Shown: piece after piece, positions 1 to 10,982 of the stretch | Numbering within the stretch: the first letter of the stretch is position 1 | Layout of the letters: each line of letters starts with the position of its first letter | Translations under genes and position numbers: made by a program | Source of the DNA: Codonopsis lanceolata | Taxonomy: Eukaryota > Streptophyta > Magnoliopsida > Asterales > Campanulaceae | DNA length: 64,000 nucleotides | Assembly (NCBI GenBank): GCA_013146195.2 | Contig: CM028377.1 | Span: 168,371,824-168,435,823 of the forward strand | Direction: 5' to 3' | The notes under the pieces: model-generated | Told to the model about the DNA's origin: nothing | Seen by the model: the letters and a program-made list of their open reading frames with translations, nothing else | Database searches by the model: none

Positions 1-1552
1 CTTGTATACTCCACCCACCAAACTTATCGGACGAAAATCTCTCAAATCTGTGGCACCACTCTTTTTCGGAATCAAGGCTATGAGCAGCGGCATTAAGGCT
101 TTTCTCAAAACTCAAACTAGAGTGGAAAGACCGAAAAACCTCCATAATGTCCCCTTTGATCACCTCCCAACAATCTTTGAAAAAAAGCCATAGAAAACCC
201 ATCGGGCCCAGGCTTTATCCTCCATCTTGCGGCACTGCTACCACTTCCTCTATCGAAAGGGACGCTCCAAGGCTGCCACATCATCAAGACCGACATCTTG
301 TCAAAGCCCGCGCCATCCAAATTTGGTCTCCAACCCCCACTTTCTTCAAACCGACACTGAAAAAATTCGAGATGCCCACCTTAATCTCCGCCTCATCCTC
401 TAACCGCACACCATCAATGCGGATAGATCTGATTTCTTTCGCAGACTCCACGCATTTTTGCCATCCCGTGGAAGAATTTAGTGTTGTTATCTCCCTCCTT
501 TAGCCACCGAACCGCGACTTTTGGCGCCAAGCAGTTTCTTCGAATAAGAAGGCCCTTCAATTCTTGATTTAACTTCACCCTACGGAGATCTTCTTCCTCG
601 CAGTACCGGCCCACTTTCTCATCCATTCTCGCAAATCTCATCCGCAATTAATTTGATTTTAATCTCCACCTTGCCGAAGATTTCTCTATTCCAAACTTTT
701 AAATCCTCCTTGAGAAACTTCAATTTTCTAGCTAATCTAAAGCTTGGATCGCCAGGTCACCGAATAAGACTCCCACCTATCCTTAACCCAATCCAAAACC
801 CGTGCTCCTTTAACCACATATTCTCAAATCGAAAAGGAGTTCTCCCTTTAGAACCACCAACACACTCAAGAAGCAACGGCACATGATCGAAGATAATCTC
901 GGAAGGCAGGACTGCACAGACTACCAAAACAACCTCCCAATCTCCGTAAATTAAGAATCTATCAATCCTCGAGAATTGATGACGCTCCCCATTTCTAAAC
1001 CACGTAAAATCCCCCCTACCAAAGCAAGATCCACTAACTCCATCTCGTTGACAAAATCATTGAACTTCATCATTTCTCCGGAATAGATGCGTACACAGAA
1101 CGTTCATGAGGAAATCTAACCACGTTGAAGTCACCCCCACACACCAAGGCACATTCCATCTTGCCTTAGAATTTCGAGTTACGCCCATAGTCTCTCCCTA
1201 AAAGCATTATTACAAGGACCATAAACCCACGAAAACAGCCACTCTTTACTATCATCCGATTTTTCGAAGGCAAGAAAGCGAAAATTCTCCCAAAGATTGA
1301 ATCAACCATCGACAGGCGTTTTTGTCCCACATAACTAGAACCCCCAGCCGTTCCTATAGAATCTAAATGCACCCAGTCCACCTTTCTAGCACACCAAATA
1401 CTATCAATAATCCTCACATCAACCTTCTCGGTTTCGTTTCACTGCAAACAAACAATAGTCGGATTCCATCTCTGATTAAACCCTTTACCAGGCATTCTTT
1501 TATTAATATCATTAAGGCCCCACACGTTCCAAGACACAATTTTAATATGCAT
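1..1552 (-). pseudogene. LINE ORF2 (endonuclease and start of reverse transcriptase), partial
   Basis: ORF2 of an L1 LINE encodes the apurinic-type endonuclease that nicks the target and the reverse transcriptase that copies the element RNA at the nick. The start is placed at the ATG at 1552, which opens the canonical N-terminal endonuclease motif MHIKIVSWNVWGLND. A GGDFNVVRFPHERS-like endonuclease segment is readable near 1080-1150 on the minus strand. WLKEGDNNTKFFH lies at about 455-510, and RT begins at the left edge with DFRPISLVGG. Frameshifts occur after residue 37 and again near 1170-1420. The catalytic YADD region is outside the window. The ORF is inactive as it stands. Confidence 0.85.
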
Positions 1553-2225
1553 ATTAAGCGTTGTTTTCCTCCTTCTATCTCCCCCCTCACGACAAGCCAA
1601 CAAATCAGCATTGAGATTACTGCACAATTGTTTGAGTTCCCTTTTCCTTTCTCCCTAGTATTGTTCTTCCTCTTTACGCTACCACCCCGATGTTCTCCAT
1701 TTTTTTCGATGTCTAGAAGCGTGCCGTATCTGATCTTCATAACCTGAACCAGCCACCCCAATGCCTTTCCGACACCTAGAGCCTTTCTTTTAACCCATAA
1801 CGATATGTCCTCCTCCACCTCTTTATACGTGAGGTACTCCATTTCACAAATATCTTCAGGCCGGCAAATATTTATCGGAGTACAGGAGATAGGTTCTACT
1901 TCCTCCACTGACTGTCCCTCCAACCTCTCGAAAGAAGAATTCTGCTCGAACCCAGTGTTCCAATCATTCAAAGGTTTCGCTGCGCAACCCCTACCTGCCA
2001 CAACAGAAAAAGAAGCTCTCTCTCCCGACATACGTGCTTCATCAACAGCCCAATCCTCAGAAAGAGTTCGATCCTCGTACCTTCCCCCAATATCGCAACT
2101 ATGTCGTAACTCACGGCTGAACACCCACTCCAGAAATTCCTCAGATTCTGTCAACCTCGAGCAGTCCGAAACAACTACTCCGTTAAAACCAGTCGAACGC
2201 GACTCTGAGACAGTCTTTGAGTGAG
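1414..2225 (-). pseudogene. LINE ORF1 C-terminal part
   Basis: An open frame runs on the minus strand from about 2225 to 1414. It overlaps the start of ORF2 in another frame and lies directly upstream of it. It is acidic and serine-rich at first and basic near its end. This is where ORF1, the RNA-binding chaperone of LINEs, should lie. The diagnostic DUF4283 and zinc-knuckle parts are not present, so the identification rests on position and on the tail being compatible. The ORF1 beginning is missing; homology ends near 2231. Confidence 0.5.
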
Positions 2226-3690
2226 ACAGTCATTGGAACCTTAACAGGTGCCACTTGTTAGCAAGACCCTTTTCATATCAAGTATCTTTAGCATGTGCTC
2301 TTGCAGTGCATATTAGTAAATTCTTCAATTATAGCATTGAGAAGTCAGGGAGTACAAGTGTTGTTATGGGTTCCAACCAGCACAATGATTGTTGTTTGAA
2401 AATCATGAAGATGCTTTTTCAGAAGGCTATGATCATGGTTTGATGGTGGCACAATTGGTAGTTGGAAATTGGAATGAACCATCTCCACTGTAAAAACTCA
2501 AATGGTTCTTATCTGCTTGAGCTTGGCTCTCCAAATTACTGACAGACACACCTTTGGTGAGATTGGTAGAAAGCTTATCTCTATTTGAATGAGAGCCTCT
2601 GCTGTAGATGAAAAAGACGGAATTGCTAGTTGCCACTGCTGTGTGTGGGGGTGTGGAGTATACAGTATGTGCATGGGTTACAAAAGATAGGGGGAGGGTG
2701 GGAGGGAAGGGGGCTGTTAATGGTAAGTAAGATGCATAGGAAATAAGTGTGAAATACTTCTCCCATGAGATCTGGTCAATTCCTTAATGTGAATGTTAGT
2801 AAATATTGCACCTTGCATCATCTTTTCTGTACTAGGAGAATTCCCAAAAATATGCTTGTCGTAGGTTTAAGTTTCCTAAGTGCCAGAAGCTGTCCTTGGT
2901 ATATATTATCAAAAAAAAAAGAAAAGCTGTCCTTGGTATTTGAGATCCGACATTACAGCCAACAGTCTTCAAATATGAAATTGTGGTGTTACACCACAGC
3001 GAAGGATTTTGGTTCAAGATTGTGCCTTCTCCAGTCTGATACAAATCCAAATACATTGAAAATGTAGGGGCAGTGTTGTGTTGGGGATTTTGTGTGTAAT
3101 CACCGGTGGTGAATCTCTAGGGGTTGGGTTGGCCATGGCCCCCCTACTTTTGGTTCTCTTTATCATGATGCAAACAGTTGATTGATGAAATTTTAATCTT
3201 TGAAGCTCTCAAAGTGAAAATCTTGGTCTAGTGACAACAAGCTGGGAGTGTAGGGAATTGAAATTCTTCAAGTTGATTGTACATTGAGCTCGTTAGTGTT
3301 TTTGGCTTCATGAATCATGAATTGTTGATGGAAAGAAAATATATTGTTCCACAATGTGTGGAAATGACAAGTAGTTGTGAAAGTACTGTTAAGAGGGTTG
3401 GTAACGTTTTTCACTGTCAAGTAAGTCTCTTGATATTGAGTTTTAGTTGGAAATCCATAAATTTTCACAAATGAATAAGCGTGAGCGCAGGATTTTTTAT
3501 GAACCGGCATCAGCCATGAAGATTCTGTCAGTTTTGAAACTAGAAGGCATTCATCGGCCATGAAGGATATGATCGGTACTTGGTAGCTATCAACTTAAAA
3601 TGATCTCAAGTGGTGAAAGAAACCTTGAAGTTGAATTTTCATGAGAATTAGCTCATTCATTCAAGTATCGAGCTTGACTGCTTTGCCCAG

Positions 3691-3735
3691 ATCCGTAATC
3701 GTATCCATATCCGTATCCGTATCCATCCATATACT
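3691..3735. repeat. Degenerate CCGTAT/CCATAT hexanucleotide microsatellite
   Basis: Successive ATCCGT/ATCCAT-type hexamers are visible, with occasional slips. It is a short simple repeat without other context. Confidence 0.7.
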
Positions 3736-4814
3736 ATGCATAGTCCAGTAGCCCAAAACAAGCCCCAATCCTCTCCATTCTCCAAAGTCTTCGGTTTTTG
3801 GAATAATTGCGGGTCGGTCCACTTTCCCAAGTTGCTAATAGAGTAATAGTACCGTTTTTTTTAAACGGCATAAGTTCATTTTTGGTATTTTTTTCCTTAA
3901 ATACCCCTCTGTAATCAACTTGGGAATGAAAAAAGTCTATCTCTCACCGATCATTATTACTCATTTACATACACTCTGTTGCCATCAATTGAGCTTTACT
4001 TGCACATTCATTTACTCCATCATTAAATGCTATTCCTTCCACCTATATCTTTTACTCCTTTTTTTTTTCGTCTAACTAAATCCGTGAGATGAAAATTAAT
4101 CCCACCAATCAATTTTCATCTCACTTCATTTTTCTCAAAATAACATCTCTTTCACTTTATCTTTTTCATCTTCCGAGGAATATTTGATCAGGGTTACTAA
4201 AAGCAAGTTCAAAATAGTTATCGAGATTCGGGAGCCAGGAAGAAGGAAGAAGGAAAGCTCATTTGATGGATTGGCCACGGCCACACGTATAGACAATTCT
4301 TCACAATCAAAAAATAGAAGTCGAAGCATTGGAGCTTTCGATGCTTGTATTTTCTGTGTCGTTTCTCTTGCGATGCCCAATTTTTGCACCGTAGTCTTTG
4401 ATGTGGGTGTCAGAGTTTTCGATGTGAGCGTCGTTCATTTTCTGAGTCTTTGATGTGGGCAGCGTTCATTTTCGGTTCTGAATTCTTGTTGTCTTCATTT
4501 TCTCATTTAGTTTCACCCGCAAATGATCATAATCAAGTGTACTGTGGCAGTGTAGTTCTTGTTTTGCCTTTGTTCGAATCTTGAAAGTTTAGGCTCAAAC
4601 TGATTAACTTTTGAGCACTGTTGGCAGTGAAGTTCGTAGCTTAAACATTGGGTGCATAACAGTGTGTGATTAATTAAGTGGAATGGCAGTAATACAGATC
4701 TGATTTTGTGAGGTTAGTGCTTGTTCTTCTTTTTCTTCTCTCTCTTTCTAGCATTGTACCTTTCGATGTCCTTTGAGCGATGCTAAAAATGTCGAGTGAA
4801 ACCCAATGTTTTTG

Positions 4815-5009
4815 CTTGCGAAGCCCAAATTTGGGTAGTGGCTTTTGCTTTGCAATGATCAAAATTTTGAACGATGTTCAAAATTTTGAATGATGCTCAA
4901 AATTTTTCCTTGCGATGCCCAAATTTGAATAGTAGTTTTTTCATTGTGATGTCCAAAATTTTGAACGATGTTTAATTTTTTTTCCTGCGATGCCCAAATT
5001 TGGGTAGTG
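4815..5009 (+). repeat. Three dispersed copies of a 26-bp motif
   Basis: The motif TGCGATGCCCAAATTTGGGT, with small variations, recurs at 4815-4840, 4909-4934 and 4984-5009 (spacing 94 and 75 bases). Between copies are runs of TCAAAATTTTGAA, which is itself near-palindromic. The array ends about 310 bases before the Mutator-like element. Confidence 0.65.
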
Positions 5010-5321
5010 ACTTTGTGCTGCCTTTCCTTCATTAAGGGTATTTTCGTCATTTTTCTCCCAAAAATATACTATAGTGGTTTAAAAAACACGGACTTTTGGG
5101 GTTATATTTTTTCTCCACAGGAAACCGGTCTGAATTTCTCCCATGTTTTTTTTCTGGGGGTGGTCGAATATTTATTAGAGACTAGACAGGTGGGGTGGCA
5201 TAATACTACTAAATACGCAGATCACAAACCTGAAACATGGGTGTTCGTGTTTAGGAGTATTTATTTTGCCATCAATACTTTCACCGACAGACAATTATAG
5301 GACATGGAAGCATTTATCTTC

Positions 5322-5496
5322 GGGCGAATTACCAAAATTAGTCCCTTTACTTTACAACGTTTTTTTTTTCAACTTCATCCAAATTTAAAAAATCTTACCT
5401 TATTGCTTCTTGTACAAAAAGTTTTGATGTAAATGGTCCTTCTGTCTACTTTCATTATTATTTTTTCCGTTAGGTCAACGCAACTTGCATCTCACG
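5322..5496 (+). repeat. Left terminal inverted repeat of the Mutator-like element
   Basis: It aligns with the reverse complement of 10983-11150. The outermost bases GGGC(G/A)AATTACC are the best preserved. The arm is interrupted at 5497 by the hAT terminus. Confidence 0.8.
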
Positions 5497-5959
5497 TAGA
5501 GCTGTTAAAACGAGCATATGGGACGGGTTTACCTGCGGACTTTGAAAGCCAGCTACGAAACGGGGCAAGGTGGGTTTGCCCGCAAACATGACGGGCTATG
5601 AAAACCTTAGCCCAACCCAAACCGCCTTCGGCCGCGGGCAAAAACGGGCATGCTCGCTCAAAATGGTTTTTTTTAAAAAAAATTTTAAATGCTATTGCAC
5701 CATTTTTTGTCATAAACTCATAATTTATACCGAAAATTAAACCTTTGTATATTACAAATCCAAACCCATTAAAATCAAATACGAAATAAGCAAAATACAA
5801 ACATACAAATTACAAGATTAAATTTAAAACTTCATCCACCAAGCCATTATGTCTCTTCAATCTTCATTTATTCTGCAACTATTGATTTATATCACCATCT
5901 TTATTCATCATTTTCCTTACATAGGTGATAGGAATTCCAAATATCTAGATTTGAGAGAC

Positions 5960-6495
5960 TGATATGATTCGGACCAGCAAGCAAGATTGGAGAAACTGTG
6001 GACCTTGCGGACGCAAGGGTCCATAGACCTTGCGACCGCAAGGTATCCAGAAAGTTGCCGTTTTTCGTTTTTAATTGTTTTATTGTTAGGATATTATTAA
6101 GAGATTTAGTTTCTTTTTATTTAAGAGTTTCCTTTTAATTAGAGTTTCCTTTTAATTAGTTTTCTTGTCCTACAAGAATTATGATTTATTTTGTAAGCCT
6201 ATAAAAAGGCATTCTTAGACATTGTTTTAGGTGGAGAATTTTGAGATTAATAAAAGTTGAGTGATTTTCTGGTTAGAAAATTGTTTCTTATTTGAGTGTC
6301 CTGGATTGGAAGCTCGGATTATAAACTTCGTGGATTCGTTGTTTATAGTTGAAATTCGACTTATCAGTTGGAGAGTCATCCCAATTGTGGCGTCATTCAC
6401 AATTCCAAGGTTCGCGTCATCTCGAAGGCGTTGGGTCGCGGAGTCATTCATCCTAATACCTTTCTAGGGAGATCCTTGGGTCCGTTCCGTTATCA
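5960..6495 (+). repeat. 5' LTR of the small gypsy element
   Basis: 536 bp, TG...CA. It contains two direct copies of an AGTTTCCTTTTAATTAG motif (around 6126-6160) and a TATA-type box CCTATAAAAAGG near 6199. It differs from the 3' LTR by few substitutions and small indels in its first 100 bases. Confidence 0.92.
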
Positions 6496-6496
6496 T

Positions 6497-6511
6497 TTGG
6501 TATCAGAGCAA
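6497..6511 (+). promoter_or_regulatory. Primer-binding site (tRNA-iMet type)
   Basis: TTGGTATCAGAGCAA directly after the LTR. TGGTATCAGAGC is complementary to the 3' end of plant initiator methionine tRNA and primes minus-strand synthesis. Confidence 0.9.
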
Positions 6512-6639
6512 TCCTAGTTACGGTAATTCCATTCTATCTTAAATTTTTGCGTATTCATCGTTCTAGTTGTTAAACCCTAATTGTTCTAGGGTTCATTATT
6601 CAAAAAAATAAAAATAAATTATTTACTGTTCATCGCCGG

Positions 6640-6790
6640 AAACACTATTCATGCCGGAAATTACTGTTCACGAAATTACTGTTCACAGATTTACTGTTCA
6701 TCGCGCACTGTTCACGGCCGGAATTTACTGTTCACGGCCGGAGTTACTGTTCACCGGTCACTGTTTATCGGCGGTTACTGTTCATATCAG
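6640..6790 (+). repeat. GTTCACGGCCGG-type minisatellite in the gypsy leader
   Basis: TTACTGTTCA followed by short variable spacers (TCGCCGG, CGGCCGG, CGAAA) recurs about ten times between the primer-binding site and gag. It is an untranslated-leader repeat, not coding. Confidence 0.75.
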
Positions 6791-7036
6791 AATAAAAAAA
6801 AAATTTAATTTTTTTTTTAAAATTATTAATTCATCTAGTTGTGTTAAACGTGGATCATGAATCCTTGTTTAATCGTGTTGTCTTTCAATTTTGAAATCCT
6901 AATTGTTCTAGGGTTTGTTATCTTAAGTGCATACACGTAAGGGAGAGTCACCAACAATCACCATGACCGAGCGAAACTCCGGCTAAAGGGGTTCCTTTTG
7001 TTAATCCGGCACACAATATTATGATGCGATACTTGC

Positions 7037-7924
7037 ATGGAAGAATTTAATGTGAAGTTTGCTCAAATAAATGAGAGATTTGATAGACTTGAGGAGGATA
7101 GGCGAAGGGAGGAACCTAGGGAACGAGAGCTCAAAGAGGTAACCAATTAGAGGAAGAATTTAATGAGCTTGGTTTGGGAGAAAATCATGGAAGAGGAAGG
7201 CGAGATTCCAAGGAGAGAGGAAAATAATTGGGAAACCATTAAGTTAAAGATTCTGTTTTTAAGGGGTCAAGTGATCCGATGAGTATTTTGATTGGGAAAG
7301 AAAAATCGAAAAGTATTTGATTGTTATACCTACACTTGAATTGCGGAAAGTCAAATTAGTTGCCACGAGTTCGTAGACTATGCTAGTATCGGTGGGATCA
7401 GGCGATAGGCGATAGGAGAAAGAATTGGGATGCTGCGGTTACTACATGGGAAGAGATGAAGCGTCTTGTGCGTCATCGGTTTGTTCCTAATCACTATTAT
7501 AGAGGTGTTCTCGAAATTGCGAAGTTGACACGGGGTTCGAAAAGTGTTGAAGACTATCACAAGGAGATGGAGATGTTGATTGCTAGGGCCAATTTGGGTG
7601 AAGATGCAGGAAGTAACAATGACAAGATTTACGGCAGGTTTGAATCATAATATTGCAGATGTTGTGGATTTACACCAATATGAGGACTTGGGTGAAATGG
7701 TGCACATGACAGTCAAGATAGAACAACAGCAAAAGAGGAGGAGTACCACTCGTCCAAGTAGTTCAACTCAGGTGCAACAACAAGATAAGATCGCAAGCAA
7801 GGTTGAGCCCGAAGCAAAAGTTGCTACAATTCCACAAGAGCCCCAGGGAAAAGTGAAAATCCTGTGGTTGAAGTCTAAGGAAGTACAATGTTTCAAGTGC
7901 AGGGTGGGGACACTTGGCGCGTGA
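7037..7924 (+). pseudogene. gag of the small gypsy element, broken
   Basis: Gag forms the virus-like particle and binds element RNA. The start is placed at the ATG at 7037, which opens a charged, coiled-coil-like segment (MEEFNVKFAQINERFDRLEE) that stops at an in-frame TAG near 7150. Retrotransposon-gag-domain sequence follows at 7456-7650 (a GSKSVEDYHKEME motif) and, after a frameshift, at 7600-7700. The zinc knuckle near 7888-7935 starts as FKC but is split by a further frameshift before the H-x4-C half, which is read in the next frame. At least one stop and two frameshifts make it non-functional. Confidence 0.8.
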
Positions 7925-8705
7925 GTGTGCCAATCAACGGGTTATGGTGGTGCGTGGCAATGAGGTGGTAGAAGAAGAGGATGATGAACATGAAGTCATT
8001 GAAGCCGAGGGGGACTCTATAAATCTAGAGGCTTTGGTTTCTTGTCGCGTGTTGAATATGGAAGCTAAGGAGGAAGGATATGATCAACGCGATAACCTCT
8101 TTCACACACGGTGTCGCATCAATGACAAGGTTGGTAGTGTGATTATTGATGGAGGTAGTTGTACTAACGTCGCTAGCACTTTCATGGTGGAGAGGTTGGG
8201 TTTGACAACATCAAGGCATCCTCAACCTTACAAACTTCAATGGTTGAATGATAGTGGGGAGGTGAAGGTGGAGAAACAAGTACTTGTGACATTTCGTATA
8301 GGAGTCTACGAGGACGAAGTTTTATGTGATGTGGTTCCTATGAATGCAAGCCATTTATTACTTGGAAGGCCATGGCAATATGATCGTCAGGTGAAACATG
8401 ATGGATTCACTAACAAATATTCATTTGTGTTCAATCAAAAGCCAATCACACTCATACCATTAACGCCAAGCCAAGTGCAAGAAGACCAAAGGAGGATATT
8501 AGTTGAGAGTAAGGGTAAGAAAGTTCTGTTAGGTGTTCAGGATCACGAGATATTTGATCCAGGGAAAAAGGGGTGGAAGAATGGACAACGGTACGGGTCT
8601 CAAGTTCGAATCAAAGGACATTTTAATTATCGGCCAAGAGCGGATTTGAGGGCAAATCCTTTTCAAGAGGGAGAGTATGATATGATTCGGACCAAGCAAG
8701 ATTGA
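7914..8705 (+). CDS. Gag tail plus retropepsin-like protease fused to a pol-tail remnant
   Basis: A 263-codon open frame that begins in the second half of the zinc knuckle (ARECANQ). The aspartic protease core is VIIDGGSCTNVAS, near residues 77-89, with D-G-G in place of the commoner D-S/T-G; this variant is usual in plant Ty3/gypsy elements. LLLGRPWQYDR, about residues 146-156, is the second retropepsin hallmark. The protease would cleave the polyprotein. After about residue 190 the frame should enter reverse transcriptase. Instead it reads through roughly 60 residues of linker to DLRANPFQEGEYDM and into the LTR, consistent with a clean internal deletion of RT-RNase H-integrase that left the frame open. 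Confidence 0.8.
   Translation: MARECANQRVMVVRGNEVVEEEDDEHEVIEAEGDSINLEALVSCRVLNMEAKEEGYDQRDNLFHTRCRINDKVGSVIIDGGSCTNVASTFMVERLGLTTSRHPQPYKLQWLNDSGEVKVEKQVLVTFRIGVYEDEVLCDVVPMNASHLLLGRPWQYDRQVKHDGFTNKYSFVFNQKPITLIPLTPSQVQEDQRRILVESKGKKVLLGVQDHEIFDPGKKGWKNGQRYGSQVRIKGHFNYRPRADLRANPFQEGEYDMIRTKQD
8662..8677 (+). other. Polypurine tract of the small gypsy element
   Basis: AAGAGGGAGAG immediately before the 3' LTR is the expected primer for plus-strand synthesis. It also encodes the last residues of the fused ORF. Confidence 0.75.
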
Positions 8706-9208
8706 GAAAGCGTGGACCTTGCGGACGCAGTGAACCATAGACCTGCGACCGCAAGGTATCCGTAAAGTTGCCGTTTTTCGTTTTTAATTGTTTTATTGTT
8801 AGGATATTATTAAGAGATTTAGTTTCTTTTTATTTAAGAGTTTCCTTTTAATTAGAGTTTCCTTTTAATTAGTTTTCTTGTCCTACAAGAATTAGGATTT
8901 ATTTTGTAAGCCTATAAAAAGGCATTCTTAGACATTGTTTTAGGTGGAGAATTTTGAGATTAATAAAAGTTGAGTGATTTTCTGGTTAGAAAATTGTTTC
9001 TTATTTGAGTGTCCTGGATTGGAAGCTCGGATTATAAACTTCGTGGATTCGTTGTTTATAGTTGAAATTCGACTTATCAGTTGGAGAGTCATCCCAATTG
9101 TGGCGTCATTCACAATTCCAAGGTTCGCGTCATCTCGAAGGCGTTGGGTCGCGGAGTCATTCATCCTAATACCTTTCTAGGGAGATCCTTGGGTCCGTTC
9201 CGTTATCA
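8678..9208 (+). repeat. 3' LTR of the small gypsy element
   Basis: 531 bp, starting TGATATGATTCGG and ending CGTTATCA. It is followed by the target duplication GAGAC. Its high identity to the 5' LTR suggests this is among the youngest insertions in the left half of the window. Confidence 0.92.
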
Positions 9209-9844
9209 GAGACGGCTGCGAGATGAGAGAGACGTAGTAAGAGACGGTTGTGAGATGAATGATGATGAGAGGGAGAGGTTCAGTTGCGTGTGTGTGTAGA
9301 TGCGAAGGTGGGAGAGTCGGAGATGGAGAGCAGAGTAATACATGTGAGTGACTGTGAGGCTATAACTATGGGACAAAGAGACGGAGCCGCTGTGCCACTG
9401 CCAGATTTGGAAATGGAATCAGGATGGGAGAGAGAGCGCGACTAAGAGAGCTAGAACAAGAGAGAGAGGCGCAGAGCCGGAGGCGCCAGAGACGAAGATG
9501 AAGACATGGATGAAGACGGAGAGCCGTTGTCTCAAAGAATGAGAGATATTTTGTATCTTTAATTTTAATTTTTTAGATTAACTTTTTATGACCTAATTTT
9601 AATTTATACTAACTGAATGGGTTGGGCTGCTGAATAGTTTTAGAGTAACTCTTTTGGTCTTTTAAGTTTTAACATAAGGCTGAGATATCACGGGCAACCC
9701 GTCCCCGCCTCGCACTGTTCAAGCTCGCAGCCTGCACGGACCAAGCCCGCTCCCAAACAGTCCTTCATTTCATTGGTCCAACCCGTCCTTTTTAGGTGGC
9801 GGGGTGGGCATGCCCGCAGATTTTAGCCCAATTTGACAGTTCTA

Positions 9845-10982
9845 ATTTTAACATATTATTGTTATGAGTAAAACAATCATTTTATCTAAAAAATATGGGG
9901 AGCAGTTGTGTACAGTGCCCTTCGCTTTCTCTGCAAATTCCGAGCATAAAGACCAAACCTTATAAGTTAGATTTAAAAATTATTCATTAATACTTTATAT
10001 TAAGTTCCAATTTGCTTCCTCAATTAAGTGGAATGCCACATAGATACAACAATGCTCATTACAAGCATATCAGGGAACTCGGCCCTGGTGGTATATGATG
10101 CGGATGCCCAAATTGGTGATTTGTTGCATTTCAGTTGCTCATTTTCATGTTGTTCTTTCACGTCATTGAACATAATGTTGGCTCTTTCTTGCTTTTGGGG
10201 TTAGTTGTTTTCATGTTCTTCCTTCATATACACACAGATGTGCTCCCATCTTTTCCATCTCTCTCTCACACACGAGCACCAACCCAGATATAGACTGCTC
10301 CATCTTTTCCATCTCTCTTTCTCTCTGTCACGCACACGTACAAAAGCACAAACATGGAATTTTCCATCAATTAATCCAGAACACACAAGCACAAACCCAA
10401 ATCACAAATAAGTTGAAGAAGTTGAGAAGGAGAGAGGAACTCGCGCAAAAAAATGTTTCAAGAACTCACAGAGCTGGTGCTTCCCGGCTAGAGCACGAAC
10501 TCGACGGCGAAAATAAGGAATCGACACCAAAAAATGTTTGAAGAACTCACAGAGCTGTTCACTTTTGGTTGCAATCCGAGCTCGAGATTGAACTGTTTTG
10601 AACTTGATGGCGAAATCAGAAATGTCGTTTCTTAGATTGAAGGTAGTTCTCCATCTTTATTTCTTTCATATGTTGGAGACTCTTTCATGGGCAAACTTTT
10701 GCAAAAAGATGTTGGAGGGAGTGAGGAGCGGAACTCACATTTTCTGGAAATTTATTTGAAACGAAAAAGGAACAGGGTCGGGTTATTGAAATTTTCCATT
10801 GTTGAGGGGTTGCGATTTAGATTAGAGAGAGAGCGCATTAACCTGAGGAAGAGCCGAAGAGAGAGTTTTGACGACAATGGTGTGATAAATTGAAAATTAA
10901 AGGGATGAAAGGGGCATACAAATTATAATTTAGTTAATTACTTAGGGACCCTTATAAAGATTGCATGGACAATAATACCCCT
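9845..10982. other. Noncoding interior of the Mutator-like element
   Basis: No gene is recognisable. It holds a CT-rich tract in which TCCATCTTTTCCATCTCTCT occurs twice (about 10248 and 10299). A 29-base direct repeat ending in AAGAACTCACAGAGCTG occurs near 10448 and 10530, about 82 bases apart. The short open frame at 10687-10893 is low-complexity and unconvincing. Confidence 0.6.

Larger units (their letters stand above)
1..2231 (-). mobile_element. L1-type LINE, truncated by the window edge
   Basis: Read on the minus strand this is the 5' two-fifths of a plant L1 retrotransposon: the C-terminal part of ORF1, then ORF2 with the endonuclease and the start of the reverse transcriptase. The window edge cuts it inside the RT motif DLRDFRPISLVGGVYK at 1-50. 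The linker motif WLKEGDNNTKFFHG near 455-510, just before the RT domain, is typical of plant L1 elements. The frame is broken several times, so it is a fossil. Its ORF1 side stops resembling LINE sequence near 2231. A second, better kept LINE lies at 39373-45111 in the opposite orientation. Confidence 0.85.
2232..5321. other. Unassigned intergenic DNA
   Basis: I recognise no gene in these 3.1 kb. An open frame at 2255-2443 (+) follows a possible splice acceptor but matches nothing I know. Another at 4184-4453 (+) is probably noncoding: it contains the motif GTCTTTGATGTGGG twice (4392 and 4446). A G-rich tract lies at 2640-2720. Repeats at 3691-3735 and 4815-5009 are listed separately. The stretch separates the LINE from the long-TIR element that starts at 5322. 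Confidence 0.5.
5960..9208 (+). mobile_element. Small Ty3/gypsy LTR retrotransposon with gag-protease only
   Basis: Two nearly identical LTRs (536 and 531 bp, starting TGATATGATTCGG and ending TTATCA) flank a 2.2-kb interior. The target duplication GAGAC (5955-5959 and 9209-9213) is perfect. A Met-initiator primer-binding site follows the left LTR, and a purine tract (AAGAGGGAGAG) precedes the right LTR. The interior encodes only gag and an aspartic protease. RT, RNase H and integrase are absent, and the ORF jumps from protease sequence to a pol-tail-like ending (LRANPFQEGE) just before the purine tract. It could only move with enzymes supplied in trans. It resembles the TR-GAG type of non-autonomous element. 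Confidence 0.9.
5497..9844. mobile_element. hAT transposon without transposase, inserted in the Mutator-like arm
   Basis: The left end reads TAGAGCTGTTAAAACGAGC (5497). The right end read inward reads TAGAACTGTCAAATTGGGC (9844); about 14 of 19 positions match, in the Ac/Tag1-type hAT pattern. Subterminal GC-rich words (GGGCAAGGTGGGTTTGCCCG at the left, GGCGGGGTGGGCATGCCCGC at the right) are also typical. Flanking octamers are only half alike, so the TSD has decayed. No transposase is readable. Most of the interior is the gypsy element at 5960-9208. The right subterminal region resembles that of the hAT at 60657, so the two belong to one family. Confidence 0.75.

Noticed and set aside
1805..2224. 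139-codon plus-strand frame
   Set aside because: Shadow of the LINE ORF1 tail on the minus strand.
2255..2443. Possible exon after a splice-acceptor-like CAG
   Set aside because: 62 codons, no similarity I can name, no matching donor or neighbouring exon.
5491..9852. Perfect 8-bp TSD for the outer hAT
   Set aside because: ATCTCACG and ATTTTAAC agree at only about half the positions; the ends rest on TIR similarity alone.
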